From the NCBI RefSeq assembly GCF_003814005.1, contig NZ_CP033898.1, forward strand, positions 620,001 through 684,000: a stretch of DNA of 64,000 nt, given 5' to 3'. The position numbers were made by a program, and so were the translations under genes. This document shows, piece after piece, positions 25,977 to 35,234 of the stretch. The stretch is from Corynebacterium pseudopelargi. Lineage in GTDB: Bacteria > Actinomycetota > Actinomycetes > Mycobacteriales > Mycobacteriaceae. A model generated the notes under the pieces. It saw only the letters and a program-made list of their open reading frames with translations, was not told the origin of the DNA and ran no database searches. Each line of letters begins with the position of its first letter. Within the stretch, counting starts at the first letter, position 1.

Positions 25977-27746
25977 TTGTCTGAAAAGAGTGATACGGCT
26001 GGTGTGCGCCAGTCGGAGAAGCGCAGGGGTGTGAAGTCGGATCCCTTCATCTTTTTTGCTTCTTTGGGTTTTATCGTCGTCTTCGTCTTGCTGACGATCC
26101 TGCTGGGCACGACCGCTCGCGATGCGTTTAGCACCGTGGCGCAGGGGCTGATGCGCACCACCGGCTGGCTGTATATCTCCGGCGTGAGCGTGATCTTCAT
26201 TTTCTTGATCGCCGTGTTCGTTTCTCGCTATGGCCGTTTGCGCTTGGGTGATGATGACGGCGAGCCCGAGTACAGTTTGCCGGCGTGGTTTTCCATGCTT
26301 TTCGCCGGTGGCGTGGGTGCTGTGTTGATGTTCTGGGGCGTTGCTGAGCCTTTGAATCACGCGGTGAATGTGCCTCGTCAGGATGCGGATCCGATGAGCG
26401 AAGCTGCGATTCGTGAGGCGTTTGCCTACACCTTCTATCACTTCGGCATTCACATGTGGGCCATTTTGGCGCTGCCGGGCCTTGCGTTGGGCTATTTCAT
26501 TTATAAGCGCAAGCTGCCGCCGCGTGTGAGCTCGGTGTTTGCCCCGATTCTGGGTTCGAAGATCTACGACGTTCCCGGCAAGCTTATCGACGTCCTGGCC
26601 ATCATCGCCACCACCTTCGGTATCGCAGTCTCGGTTGGTTTGGGTGTGCTGCAAATCAATGCTGGCCTGAACATGCTGTGGGATGTGCCGGTGGTGAGCT
26701 GGGCTCAGTTGATGATCATCGTGATTATCACTGGCGTGGCCTGCATTTCGGTGGCCGTGGGCTTAGACCGTGGCATTAAGACCTTGTCCAATCTCAACAT
26801 TGGTCTTGCCGTGCTGCTGATGATCTTCGTGTTGATCGCAGGCCCAACCCTTACGCTGTTGCGTTTTGCCGCTGAGTCTTTCGGCATTTATGCGGATCAA
26901 TTGCCAGAAATCATGTTCTGGACTGACTCCTTCGGCGATAACCCCGGTTGGCAGGGCAAGTGGACGGTGTTCTACTGGGCATGGACCATCTGCTGGTCGC
27001 CTTTCGTGGGCATGTTCGTCGCCCGCATTTCGCGCGGGCGCACTGTGCGCGAGTACATCGGTGGCGTGTTGGCGTTGCCGGCGATCTTCTCGGTGATCTG
27101 GTTCGCCATCTTCGGCCGTGCGGGCGTAGAAATTGAGCTCAGCGATCCAGGCAAACTCTCGATCCCGGTGGTTGAAGAAGGCGACGTGCCTTTCGCTCTG
27201 TTCGGCTTCCTTCAGGAATATCCCTGGACCGGTGCTGTAAGTGTGCTTGCGCTGGTGGTGGTGATCATCTTCTTCGTCACCTCCATGGACTCTGCCGGCA
27301 TGATTAACGACATGTTCGCCACTGGCGAAGAGGCCGTGACCCCCACCTGGTATCGCGTGCTGTGGGTGGTTGCCATCGGTGCGGTGGCTGGTGCCTTGCT
27401 CATCATCTCTCCTGGTGTGGGCATTAAGACCCTCCAGGAAGTGGTGATCATCGTTGCCTTCCCCTTCTTTATCACCCAATTCATCATGATGTACTCGCTG
27501 GTAAAGGGCATGATGGACGACTCTGCGGCAGAACGCGCGATTAAGACCCGCCGCTGGGAGAAGACAGATACTCCCGAGAAGCTGGAAGCACATGAGGCAA
27601 TGCCAGCTCCGGGCTACGACGAGGAAGGCAACGAACTCGCCGTGGTGGCTCTGGAGCAGGATGCTGAGGGCAATATCGTCATCCCCGGCAATGTGGTGAT
27701 TGAGGGTGATCTTGGCGTACAGGGGGACGTCGACAAGCAAAGCTAA
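25977..27746 (+). CDS. BCCT-family compatible-solute/carnitine-type transporter
   Basis: 589 residues from TTG 25977 (reading SEKSDTAG next); the true start is uncertain because the frame is open far upstream and no strong ribosome-binding site is seen. Twelve hydrophobic helices carry BCCT motifs: AGGVGAVLMFWGVAEPLNH, HFGIHMWAILALPGLALGY and YWAWTICWSPFVGMFVARISRGRT. BetP-type carriers import betaine, ectoine or related solutes with sodium. The acidic C-terminal tail differs from BetP's basic osmosensing tail, so it is closer to other corynebacterial BCCT carriers. The substrate is unknown. Confidence 0.88.
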   Translation: MSEKSDTAGVRQSEKRRGVKSDPFIFFASLGFIVVFVLLTILLGTTARDAFSTVAQGLMRTTGWLYISGVSVIFIFLIAVFVSRYGRLRLGDDDGEPEYSLPAWFSMLFAGGVGAVLMFWGVAEPLNHAVNVPRQDADPMSEAAIREAFAYTFYHFGIHMWAILALPGLALGYFIYKRKLPPRVSSVFAPILGSKIYDVPGKLIDVLAIIATTFGIAVSVGLGVLQINAGLNMLWDVPVVSWAQLMIIVIITGVACISVAVGLDRGIKTLSNLNIGLAVLLMIFVLIAGPTLTLLRFAAESFGIYADQLPEIMFWTDSFGDNPGWQGKWTVFYWAWTICWSPFVGMFVARISRGRTVREYIGGVLALPAIFSVIWFAIFGRAGVEIELSDPGKLSIPVVEEGDVPFALFGFLQEYPWTGAVSVLALVVVIIFFVTSMDSAGMINDMFATGEEAVTPTWYRVLWVVAIGAVAGALLIISPGVGIKTLQEVVIIVAFPFFITQFIMMYSLVKGMMDDSAAERAIKTRRWEKTDTPEKLEAHEAMPAPGYDEEGNELAVVALEQDAEGNIVIPGNVVIEGDLGVQGDVDKQS

Positions 27747-27755
27747 ACATCACTG

Positions 27756-27790
27756 AAGCTCCCGGATCGTCAATGCGGCCGGGAGCTTTT
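27756..27790 (+). terminator. BCCT gene terminator
   Basis: The stem AAGCTCCCGG / CCGGGAGCTTTT closes a loop made of the scattered word TCAATGCGGCCG (27770-27781). CGTCGACAAGC, the second word, lies just upstream at 27728-27738. It probably also ends the convergent APC gene. Confidence 0.88.
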
Positions 27791-27791
27791 G

Positions 27792-29114
27792 CTATACCTC
27801 GCTCATTTCTGGTGGCTGACGTTTGAAGCCCTTGGTTACGACCGCGAGGACGGCCACGCCGATGCCTAACCAGATCACTCCGATGGTCTTGGCGTGAATG
27901 TCGAGTTGGGTGAGCAATCCGATACACACCACTGCGCCGATAGCTGGTGCGATGGCGTAGGAAAAGACGTTGAGTGTGGTGCCCTGGCCGCGTTGGCGGA
28001 AGAAGTAGAAGATCACGCCAAGGTTGACAGAAGCGAAGGCGACGAATCCGCCGAAGTTTACAAAAGACGTTGAGGTAGAAACGCTCATGACGATCGCAAT
28101 GAGGCCAACGGCGGCGGAAATTAGCACGTTGACCGCCGGGGTGGAAAAACGCGAAAGGCGCCCGAATACCGCTTTGGGCAACACACCGTCGCGGCCCATG
28201 GCGTAGAGCAGGCGCGAGGCGCTGGCCTGTGCTGCGATGCCGGAGGCGAATTGAGCAAGCACAAGCCCGGCAAGGAACACCGCACCGAAGGCGGTGCCAC
28301 CAATGTTGAGCGCAAGATCCATGGCGGCGGAATCGGGGTCCTGGAAGCTAAAACCGGGGTGAACCAACTGCGCCAGGTAGGCCAGGGCAATAAAGATCAG
28401 CCCGCCAATCAGGGCGATTAAGAAGATTGCGCGGGGCATGCGCTTTTCTGGCTCAATCGTTTCCTCAGTCAGCGTGGTGACTGCGTCAAAACCAAGAAAT
28501 GAGTACGCGGCGATGGCGGCACCTGCCACGATGTAGCCCGGCCCGGACTGATCGTTGATGAAAGGGTCGAGGCTAAAGGCGGTGGCGTCGCTGTGGAGGA
28601 TAAAGCGGATGCTGAGCACAGCAAAGAAGAAGATGACCAGGCCCTGGAACGCCATGAGCAGGGTATTGGCGCGCTCTGCCACTTGGATTCCCACGATGTT
28701 GAGCACCGAGGTCAAAGCGATGAATAACAAAATCCACACAGGCTTGGGCACGGCGGGGAATTGGGCACCTAGGTAGGAAGCGCCAATGAGCCAAATCACC
28801 ATGGGCAAAAAGAGGTAATCCAACAGCACTGCCCACCCCACCATGAAGCCTGCGTGCGGTTGGATGGTTTTTCGCACATAGGTGTAGGCGGAGCCTGAAA
28901 CTGGGTACGCCTTGGCCATGCGCCCGTAGGAATGGGCGGTAAAGAGCATGGCAATCATCGCCACCAGATAGGCCGCCGGGGCTGCACCGTGGGTTGCTAC
29001 CGAAATCACGCCGAAGATCGATAGCACCACCATCGGCGTGAGATACGCCAAGCCGAAAAGCACCAAGGCCTTCGTCTTGAGCGTCCTTTTTAGTTGAAAC
29101 GATTCTTCACTCAT
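27792..29114 (-). CDS. APC-family amino-acid/polyamine permease
   Basis: 440 residues, about twelve helices. It opens with LKRTLKTKALVLFGLAYLTP and has AYPVSGSAYTYVRK and AAYSFLGFDAVTTLTEET, the arrangement of PuuP-like APC permeases. It is probably a proton symporter for an amino acid or amine. The carbon-nitrogen hydrolase gene 38 bp upstream on the same strand and the divergent GABA-type aminotransferase suggest a polyamine or amino-acid amide catabolic set; that is inference from context. Confidence 0.85.
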   Translation of the reverse strand: MSEESFQLKRTLKTKALVLFGLAYLTPMVVLSIFGVISVATHGAAPAAYLVAMIAMLFTAHSYGRMAKAYPVSGSAYTYVRKTIQPHAGFMVGWAVLLDYLFLPMVIWLIGASYLGAQFPAVPKPVWILLFIALTSVLNIVGIQVAERANTLLMAFQGLVIFFFAVLSIRFILHSDATAFSLDPFINDQSGPGYIVAGAAIAAYSFLGFDAVTTLTEETIEPEKRMPRAIFLIALIGGLIFIALAYLAQLVHPGFSFQDPDSAAMDLALNIGGTAFGAVFLAGLVLAQFASGIAAQASASRLLYAMGRDGVLPKAVFGRLSRFSTPAVNVLISAAVGLIAIVMSVSTSTSFVNFGGFVAFASVNLGVIFYFFRQRGQGTTLNVFSYAIAPAIGAVVCIGLLTQLDIHAKTIGVIWLGIGVAVLAVVTKGFKRQPPEMSEV

Positions 29115-29151
29115 TGGGGTCGCCTTTGGTTAGAGGTATGCGCCAAGCAAT

Positions 29152-30066
29152 TCAGGATGGGTTTGCTTCGGAATCGGTTGTTTTACCTGGCTCATCAGGT
29201 TCAATATTCCAGGTGGCCGGGTCGATCCTTCCCTGGTAAAGCGGCAGCGGTACCACCGGGTCGGTGTCGCGGAATTGAGCCCAGGGGCGATTTACTCCCG
29301 CAGTTCCGTGGTCGCGGATGTGGCGTAGCGCATCCAAATCCAACGTGGCGCTGAGCACCTCTGGGCCTTCGCCCCGAGCGCTCGCAATGACATCGCCATC
29401 GGGGGCGACGATCATGCTGTGGCCTTTGCCGGTGGGCGCTGCGACGTTCACGCTGACGAAAAACACTTGGTTTACGATGGCATTCGCCCTGGCCAAGATG
29501 AGTTCTTGGGCTCGATCCTCGCTGGTGGTTTTGACTACGTTGAGGATGATTTCTGCTCCCATCCACGCGAGGTGGCGTGTGGTTTCTGGGAACCAGGAGT
29601 CGTAGCAGATATGCAGGCCGAGGGTGGTGTTTGCGGCTTTGGCGGTAACGAAGGTATCGCCGATGTCGTAGGGTTCGTGCGGGCGCCAGGGGAAAATTTT
29701 GCGGTAGCTGGCAACGAGTTCCCCTTGAGGGGATAACACCAGTTGGGTGTTAAAGAGTTCGCCGTTTGCTCCGCGTTCGCACACGCTGCCGGGTACGAGC
29801 CAGATGCCGAGTTCGGCTGCGATGGCTTTGAGCGCTTGTACCCGGGGTCCGTCGAGTGCTTCGGCTGCTGCTTCGAGTGCGCTGCGTCGGGCTTGGTCGG
29901 GGTTGCCGTCGCCAAAAAGGTGCAGTTCAGGAAAGACGAGCAGCTCGGTTTTGGGGTGTTGTTCAAGGATTGTTTGGGCTTGTTCTTTGAAGTGCTCGAG
30001 GGGTTCGCCAATGAGCAGGGGGTTGGCTTGGACGGCGGTGACCGTGAGTGTGCGGGGTGTGTCCAT
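29152..30066 (-). CDS. carbon-nitrogen hydrolase (nitrilase superfamily)
   Basis: 304 residues. The catalytic triad can be seen: E47 in VFPELHLFG, K123 in SYRKIFPW and C154 in HICYDSWFPE. The superfamily hydrolyses amides, nitriles or N-carbamoyl groups; N-carbamoylputrescine amidase and omega-amidase are both possible here. It is followed by the APC permease gene and is divergent from the aminotransferase gene (167-bp gap), fitting uptake and breakdown of an amide-bearing amine. Exact substrate unknown. Confidence 0.88.
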   Translation of the reverse strand: MDTPRTLTVTAVQANPLLIGEPLEHFKEQAQTILEQHPKTELLVFPELHLFGDGNPDQARRSALEAAAEALDGPRVQALKAIAAELGIWLVPGSVCERGANGELFNTQLVLSPQGELVASYRKIFPWRPHEPYDIGDTFVTAKAANTTLGLHICYDSWFPETTRHLAWMGAEIILNVVKTTSEDRAQELILARANAIVNQVFFVSVNVAAPTGKGHSMIVAPDGDVIASARGEGPEVLSATLDLDALRHIRDHGTAGVNRPWAQFRDTDPVVPLPLYQGRIDPATWNIEPDEPGKTTDSEANPS

Positions 30067-30233
30067 GGTGGGGTCCTTGGGGTTTGTGGGGGCGCTCGGA
30101 GGCTATGGGGTAGGGCACGAAAAACAAATTTTGACGATTATGTCACGGTTTTTGCGTGTTTAGTTATACACTCATCAGGACACCTCACCCGTGGTGCCGT
30201 TTGTGCACCATAAACACCCAAGAAAGGCGTGGA
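30067..30233. promoter_or_regulatory. divergent promoter region, hydrolase / aminotransferase
   Basis: This 167-bp gap drives both directions. Toward the aminotransferase, TATACA near 30164-30169 is a good -10 candidate. GAAAGG lies before the ATG at 30234. No clear operator dyad was recognised. Confidence 0.5.
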
Positions 30234-31562
30234 ATGAAAGATCTGGAGTACCGCTTGGCGCAGGAGCGTCGCGTAGCCTCTGAGCTGCCCGGTCAGCAAA
30301 GCAAGGCGTTGGATGAACGTCGACAAGCTGCCGTCGCTCGAGCCTTGGCTCCTGGCCTGCCGGGGTTTGTCGTCGACGCTGATGGCGGAGTGCTTGTCGA
30401 CGCCGATGGCAACTCCTTTATCGACTTCGCTTCAGGCATCGCTGTCACCACCGTCGGCGCTTCCAACCCGCACGTTGCTGAAGCCATTGCAGAATCTGCA
30501 CGCCACTTCACCCACACCAGCTTCATGGTCTCTCCCTACGAGTCTTATGTTGCTGTAGCCGAGCGACTCAACGAACTCACCCCCGGCGACTTCGATAAGA
30601 AGTCCGTGCTGCTCAACTCCGGTGCCGAGGCAGTAGAAAACGCCGTGAAGATCGCCCGCGCCTACACCAAGAAAAACGCCGTGGTGGTCTTTGACAATGG
30701 CTACCACGGGCGCACCAACCTCACCTTGGCCATGACCGCGAAGAACAAGCCATATAAGACCGGCTTTGGACCATTCGCCGGCGATGTCTACCGCGCGCCC
30801 ATGAGCTACCCGCTTCGCGATGGCCTCAGCGGCAAAGAAGCAGCCGATCGCGCCATCAAGATGATCGAGCAGGAAGTCGGCGCCGAAAACCTCGCCTGCG
30901 TCGTCATCGAACCCATCCAGGGCGAAGGCGGCTTCATCGTCCCCGCCGAGGGCTTCCTGCCCGCCATCGTGGACTGGTGTCGAGCCAACGACGTGGTCTT
31001 TGTTGCCGACGAAATCCAAGCCGGCCTGACCCGTGCGGGCAAGTGGTTCGCCAGCGAGCACTTCGGCATCGAACCCGACCTGGTGTGCATCGCCAAGGGT
31101 GTAGCCGGCGGCATGCCCCTGTCGCTTGTGACCGGCCGCGCTGAAATCATGGACGCTCCCGTCCCCGGTGGCCTCGGCGGCACCTACGGCGGCAACCCCG
31201 TGGCTTGTGCCGCAGCCTTGGCCTCACTCGACCAGATGCGCGACCTCGACCTCAATGCGCGCGCACTCGAAATCGAGCAGATCGTTCGCGAAGAATTTGC
31301 CGAGCTGCTCGAATTGGACGTGGTAGCCGAATTGCGCGGCCACGGCGCCATGATGGCCCTTGAGCTTGTCGACGCCTCCGGCGCCCCCAACGCCGAGCTC
31401 ACCGCAAAGGCAGCCGCCGCCTGCAAGCAAAACGGTGTGCTCATCTTGACCTGCGGCCTCGACGGCAACGTCATCCGCCTGCTTCCTCCGCTCACCATCC
31501 CTGAAGCGCTGCTGCGCGAAGGCCTACAAGAGCTGGTGGCACAGATCAAGGCACACGCCTAA
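30234..31562 (+). CDS. gabT: 4-aminobutyrate-type aminotransferase
   Basis: 442 residues from ATG 30234 with GAAAGG upstream. Class-III aminotransferase motifs are intact: LLNSGAEAVENAVKIAR, FDNGYHGRTNLTLAMTAK, VIEPIQGEGGFIVP, FVADEIQAGLTRAGKWFA and the PLP lysine in CIAKGVAGGMPLS. It transfers the amino group of GABA or a similar omega-amine to 2-oxoglutarate. No succinate-semialdehyde dehydrogenase is next to it, which is unusual for gabT, so the substrate may be another omega-amino acid. Confidence 0.88.
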   Translation: MKDLEYRLAQERRVASELPGQQSKALDERRQAAVARALAPGLPGFVVDADGGVLVDADGNSFIDFASGIAVTTVGASNPHVAEAIAESARHFTHTSFMVSPYESYVAVAERLNELTPGDFDKKSVLLNSGAEAVENAVKIARAYTKKNAVVVFDNGYHGRTNLTLAMTAKNKPYKTGFGPFAGDVYRAPMSYPLRDGLSGKEAADRAIKMIEQEVGAENLACVVIEPIQGEGGFIVPAEGFLPAIVDWCRANDVVFVADEIQAGLTRAGKWFASEHFGIEPDLVCIAKGVAGGMPLSLVTGRAEIMDAPVPGGLGGTYGGNPVACAAALASLDQMRDLDLNARALEIEQIVREEFAELLELDVVAELRGHGAMMALELVDASGAPNAELTAKAAAACKQNGVLILTCGLDGNVIRLLPPLTIPEALLREGLQELVAQIKAHA

Positions 31563-31577
31563 ACCCCACAGCTACCG

Positions 31578-31617
31578 ATGCTGCCCCCGCACCGAAACAT
31601 CGCGACGAGGGCAGCAT
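31578..31617. terminator. bidirectional hairpin between aminotransferase and LLM gene
   Basis: Arms ATGCTGCCC and GGGCAGCAT flank a ~22-nt loop in the gap between two convergent genes. Only a weak T-run follows, so its role as terminator is a guess. Confidence 0.5.
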
Positions 31618-31623
31618 TGCTTA

Positions 31624-32559
31624 TTAGTCGGCCAAGGCCTCAGCACAATCACGCAAAGAGCGCTGCGCAGTCTCTGCATCCGGGGCGCGCATAACCAACA
31701 TGAGCTCATCAGCGTCGGTGCGTTGCATAAACGCACCGGCGCTTTCGCGTACCTGCTGGGCATCACCGCAGGCGAAATGCTCGAGCATCGTCAATGCGCG
31801 CGCACGCGCCATCGGTGTTGCATGAGGCCCTGCGAAGGCAGCCACATGCTGTTCGCGAACCTTCTCAATATCGCTTGGCTGCTCGGTGCACAGCGCATTC
31901 ATCGCCACCATCACATAGGGCGAATCCAATTGAGCACTGGGCTGGAACTGCTGCCGATACAAGCTCAAAGCCTGATCCAAATGATCCGGGGCAAAATGCG
32001 AGGCAAATACATAGGGCAGCCCCATCTTCGCAGCCAACCCTGCGCTATAGAGCGAAGAACCAAGCAAATACAAAGGCACATTGCTGCCAGCGCCCGGCAC
32101 ACACGTCACGCCCGGGATTGGGGAACGCCCGGCAAGAAAGCCCTGTAAGTCCTCTACATCCTGGTCAAAGCCCGCAGCCCCAGGTTGACGACGCAAAGCG
32201 CGGCCCAAGGTGAGCGGGTCTGTACCCGGTGCACGACCGATCCCTACGTCAATGCGACCGGGATACAGCGCCTCAAGCGTGCCAAATTGCTCAGCCACCA
32301 CATACGGGGCGTGATTCGGCAGCATCACCCCGCCGGAACCTAGCCGAATCCGCTCAGTGTGCGCCGCGGCATGCGCAATGAGCACCGCAGGCGTTGCAGC
32401 AGCCACCCTGGGAATGTTGTGGTGTTCGGTAAACCAGAGTCGGTGATAGCCAAGCGCTTCGGCCATCTGCGCAGTTTGAGCTATTCGACGCAACGCCAAA
32501 GCCGCAGAATCTTGCTCATACACGCTGGCGAACTCCAGCAGTGAAGTCCTATACCGCAT
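31624..32559 (-). CDS. LLM-class flavin-dependent oxidoreductase (luciferase-like)
   Basis: 311 residues from ATG 32559. Luciferase-like monooxygenase family features: LLEFASVYEQDSAALALRR, LWFTEHHNIPRVAAATP, RIRLGSGGVMLPNHAPYVVAEQFGTL and RIDVGIGRAPGTDPLT. Such YhbW-like enzymes use FMN; substrate unknown. Its start overlaps the end of brnQ by 11 bp. The aecD-brnQ-LLM order matches what is known for C. glutamicum, so the three probably belong together. Confidence 0.9.
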   Translation of the reverse strand: MRYRTSLLEFASVYEQDSAALALRRIAQTAQMAEALGYHRLWFTEHHNIPRVAAATPAVLIAHAAAHTERIRLGSGGVMLPNHAPYVVAEQFGTLEALYPGRIDVGIGRAPGTDPLTLGRALRRQPGAAGFDQDVEDLQGFLAGRSPIPGVTCVPGAGSNVPLYLLGSSLYSAGLAAKMGLPYVFASHFAPDHLDQALSLYRQQFQPSAQLDSPYVMVAMNALCTEQPSDIEKVREQHVAAFAGPHATPMARARALTMLEHFACGDAQQVRESAGAFMQRTDADELMLVMRAPDAETAQRSLRDCAEALAD

Positions 32560-33913
32560 GAACGCGCCCACCTTTCTTCGAAAGTTGAATCAGATCGGCC
32601 GCCAAGCCTACTGCGTAAGCACCAATGGCCGGCAGTACCCATGCCAACTCCTGGCTCGCCAAGGGCCACGCCCCAAGCCCAATATCGATTACTCCAAGCT
32701 GTTCCAACAACGCCCAGGCCGAGAAGAAAGCCGCGGTCCAAGCCGAAAGACGAAACGCCCACAGCGTTGGATCAGCGTTGAGGCGAGCGCTCGCTTTGAA
32801 GATGCGACCGACCAACGTGGCTACGACCAGGGTGATCACGATGGGGTAGATAAAGGCGATAATTGGCGCAGCGATCTGCAAAACGGCTGAAAGCCCAAGG
32901 CTTGCGATGGCAAATGAGATGAAGCTAAACGTGCAGAGCCATGCACGGTAGCTCACCCCTGGGATGAGTCGGTGGAAAAACTCACTGGTGGCAGCCAGAA
33001 GGCCAACGGCTGTGGTCATGCATGCCAACAGGACGGTCAGGCCGAAGGCAAGTTGGCCGTATGGGCCTAGAACCTCATGGGCTGCTTGGGCGAGCATCAC
33101 GGCGCCATCGTCAAAGTGTTCGGTGGTGTGCAAACCAATCAAACCAAGCCCCACATACACCGTGGCAAGCAGCGCGCCGGCAATCAAACTAACGATCACC
33201 GCTCGAGACACAATCGAACTTCCAGCGCCTTCTGATGCCTCGGCGGGCTTGCCTTGTGAACGCAACGCAGCAATGACCAAGATGCCAAAAGCCAGCGCAG
33301 CAATGGAATCCATGGTGAGGTATCCCTGCAAAAAGCCCGCACTTAAAGGCGCATGATCATAGGGCGGCTGCGGGCTTTGGGGCTGCACATGGGACTTATT
33401 GCTCAGCACCAACCCCAGCAACAAAAGCAATAAACCAAGCAGGATGGGGGTGAGCACCTTGCCTAGGTTGGCCACGATCTTTCCGGGATACAGCGCAAGC
33501 AATAGCGCTAGTGAGAAGAACAAGGCATTAAAGCCAGCATGCGCCACCATCGCGCTCGATTCGCCTACTGGCTCGAGCACCGGATCAACGACCGCCGAAT
33601 AGCTCACCGCGCCCGTTCGTGGGATGGCGTACATCGCACCGACGGAAAGGTAGGCCACCACGCAGAACGCGATATTGAATACTTTGCCGGCGCGGGCACC
33701 GAGGCTTCGCACATCGGAGCCAGTCATTGCCATGGTGATGATGGTTAAAACAGGTAAGCCGATGCCGCCCAATAAGAACCCGAGCATCGCCGGGAGGAAA
33801 TGTTCACCGGCGGCTTGTCCGAGCATGGGTGGGAAAATCAGATTGCCCGCACCAAAGAACATCGAAAATAACGTAAGCGCGGTGGGAATGATCACGCCAG
33901 CAGAACGTCGCAC
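32549..33913 (-). CDS. brnQ: branched-chain amino acid carrier BrnQ
   Basis: 454 residues from GTG 33913, preceded by GAAGGA. LIVCS-family signatures are at the N-terminus (TLFSMFFGAGNLIFPPMLGQ) with about twelve membrane helices. BrnQ imports leucine, isoleucine and valine with sodium; in C. glutamicum it also takes up methionine. It lies downstream of aecD, with a hairpin between them, and overlaps the LLM oxidoreductase start. Confidence 0.95.
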   Translation of the reverse strand: MRRSAGVIIPTALTLFSMFFGAGNLIFPPMLGQAAGEHFLPAMLGFLLGGIGLPVLTIITMAMTGSDVRSLGARAGKVFNIAFCVVAYLSVGAMYAIPRTGAVSYSAVVDPVLEPVGESSAMVAHAGFNALFFSLALLLALYPGKIVANLGKVLTPILLGLLLLLLGLVLSNKSHVQPQSPQPPYDHAPLSAGFLQGYLTMDSIAALAFGILVIAALRSQGKPAEASEGAGSSIVSRAVIVSLIAGALLATVYVGLGLIGLHTTEHFDDGAVMLAQAAHEVLGPYGQLAFGLTVLLACMTTAVGLLAATSEFFHRLIPGVSYRAWLCTFSFISFAIASLGLSAVLQIAAPIIAFIYPIVITLVVATLVGRIFKASARLNADPTLWAFRLSAWTAAFFSAWALLEQLGVIDIGLGAWPLASQELAWVLPAIGAYAVGLAADLIQLSKKGGRVHAV

Positions 33914-33950
33914 AAGAGTCCTTCTTTCGTTTCTTTAAACGCACGCATTG

Positions 33951-33991
33951 AAAAAGAGGGCGGCCTGTTCTACCTAGCACCGCCCTCGATG
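33951..33991 (-). terminator. hairpin between aecD and brnQ
   Basis: On the minus strand GAGGGCGG...CCGCCCTC is followed by TTTTT and then by the word TCAATGCGTGCG (33940-33951). It should end or attenuate the aecD message before brnQ, so brnQ may be expressed separately or at a reduced level. Confidence 0.8.
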
Positions 33992-34004
33992 AAGAACATG
34001 CGAT

Positions 34005-35129
34005 CTATGAACGCTGATCCAAAGCCTTGGCCATGCGCTCGAGTGCAGTTTCGAGAATCTCGCGAGAGGTAGCGAAATTAAGGCGCGCGTAGCCGCGGCC
34101 GAGTTCGCCAAACATGGTGCCCTCGTTGAGCGCTACGCGAGCGTGCTCGAGGAAGAACGCCGCCGGCTGCTCTAGACCACAATCGCGGAAGTCGATCCAC
34201 AGCAAGTAGGTGGCATCAATGTTGCGAACCTTCGCGCCGGGCAGGCGCTTCGGAATCTCGCGGACAAGGAAGTCGCGGTTGGCTTGAAGATACGCCAGTT
34301 CTTCATCTAAGAATTCGCGTCCCTTGGAATAGGCAACTTCGGCGGCGAGCAAACCGAGGGTGGAAACGCCATCTTTGGTCACAGGGCTGAGCTGCTCCCA
34401 GCGCTGCACATCTTCAGGGTTGCTGAAAATAATTTGGGCGCACTTTAAGCCAGCGGTATTCCAAGCCTTGGAGGTAGCCGTGATGGTGATGCATTGCTTG
34501 GCTGCCAGTTCGGAAATCCCGGCGGCAACGATGTGGGTGTCTTCGTAGACGAGGGGCGCGTGGATTTCGTCGACAAGCAAACGAACATCATTGGCAGCGG
34601 CGAGTTCCACGATGCGCTCGAGCTCTTCGCGGCTGAAGGTAAAACCGAGCGGATTATAAGGGTTGCACAGCAGCATCGAACCGGCCGCTTTGAAAGCGCG
34701 CTCGAGTTCATCGAAGTCAAGGCCGTTGCTGACATCCAAGAAAATGCCCTCGCGATCAGTGGCGTCGAGCACCTGGAAGAACGGCGGGTAGGCGGGAACG
34801 GGCACGACCACCTTGGAGCCCGGTTGGCTAAATTCCTGGATGCCGATATACAAACCGCGCACCACATCAGGCAGCGGGAAGATCCACTCCGGGCGCGCAG
34901 GGAAACCATAACGATCCTGGTAGAACTGCGCGCAGGCCTGCTGCAAGCCCTCGGCCGATGGGGGATAGCCAAAGCGTTCTTCTTCCACAGCGGTGCGCAA
35001 AGCCTGGTGGATTTCAGGGCAGGTGGCGAAGTCAGATTCGGCCACCCACAAAGGGATCACATCCTCGTCGTGGCGAGTCCATTTCATGGTGTGGCGGGCA
35101 CGGAGACGTTCATATTCGGGAAAATCCAT
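34005..35129 (-). CDS. aecD: cystathionine beta-lyase AecD (MalY/PatB type)
   Basis: 374 residues from ATG 35129, where the protein aligns in memory with the N-terminus of C. glutamicum AecD; GGAGGG lies unusually close (1-2 nt) to this ATG, so an upstream start cannot be excluded. Fold-type-I PLP motifs: DVIPLWVAESDF, LLCNPYNPLG, LLVDEIHAPLVYE and the PLP lysine in ITATSKAWNTAGLK. It cleaves cystathionine and other C-S compounds. Neighbours brnQ and LLM oxidoreductase lie downstream. Confidence 0.93.
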   Translation of the reverse strand: MDFPEYERLRARHTMKWTRHDEDVIPLWVAESDFATCPEIHQALRTAVEEERFGYPPSAEGLQQACAQFYQDRYGFPARPEWIFPLPDVVRGLYIGIQEFSQPGSKVVVPVPAYPPFFQVLDATDREGIFLDVSNGLDFDELERAFKAAGSMLLCNPYNPLGFTFSREELERIVELAAANDVRLLVDEIHAPLVYEDTHIVAAGISELAAKQCITITATSKAWNTAGLKCAQIIFSNPEDVQRWEQLSPVTKDGVSTLGLLAAEVAYSKGREFLDEELAYLQANRDFLVREIPKRLPGAKVRNIDATYLLWIDFRDCGLEQPAAFFLEHARVALNEGTMFGELGRGYARLNFATSREILETALERMAKALDQRS

Positions 35130-35234
35130 ACCCTCCAAGGTAGCCAAAGCCACCCCAAGAGGTTTCACTAGCTCGTTCAAGCCGTGAGGTGCAGGCCGTG
35201 GAGCCAGCGATGCGCCAAAGCAGCCGGCGTGCGA

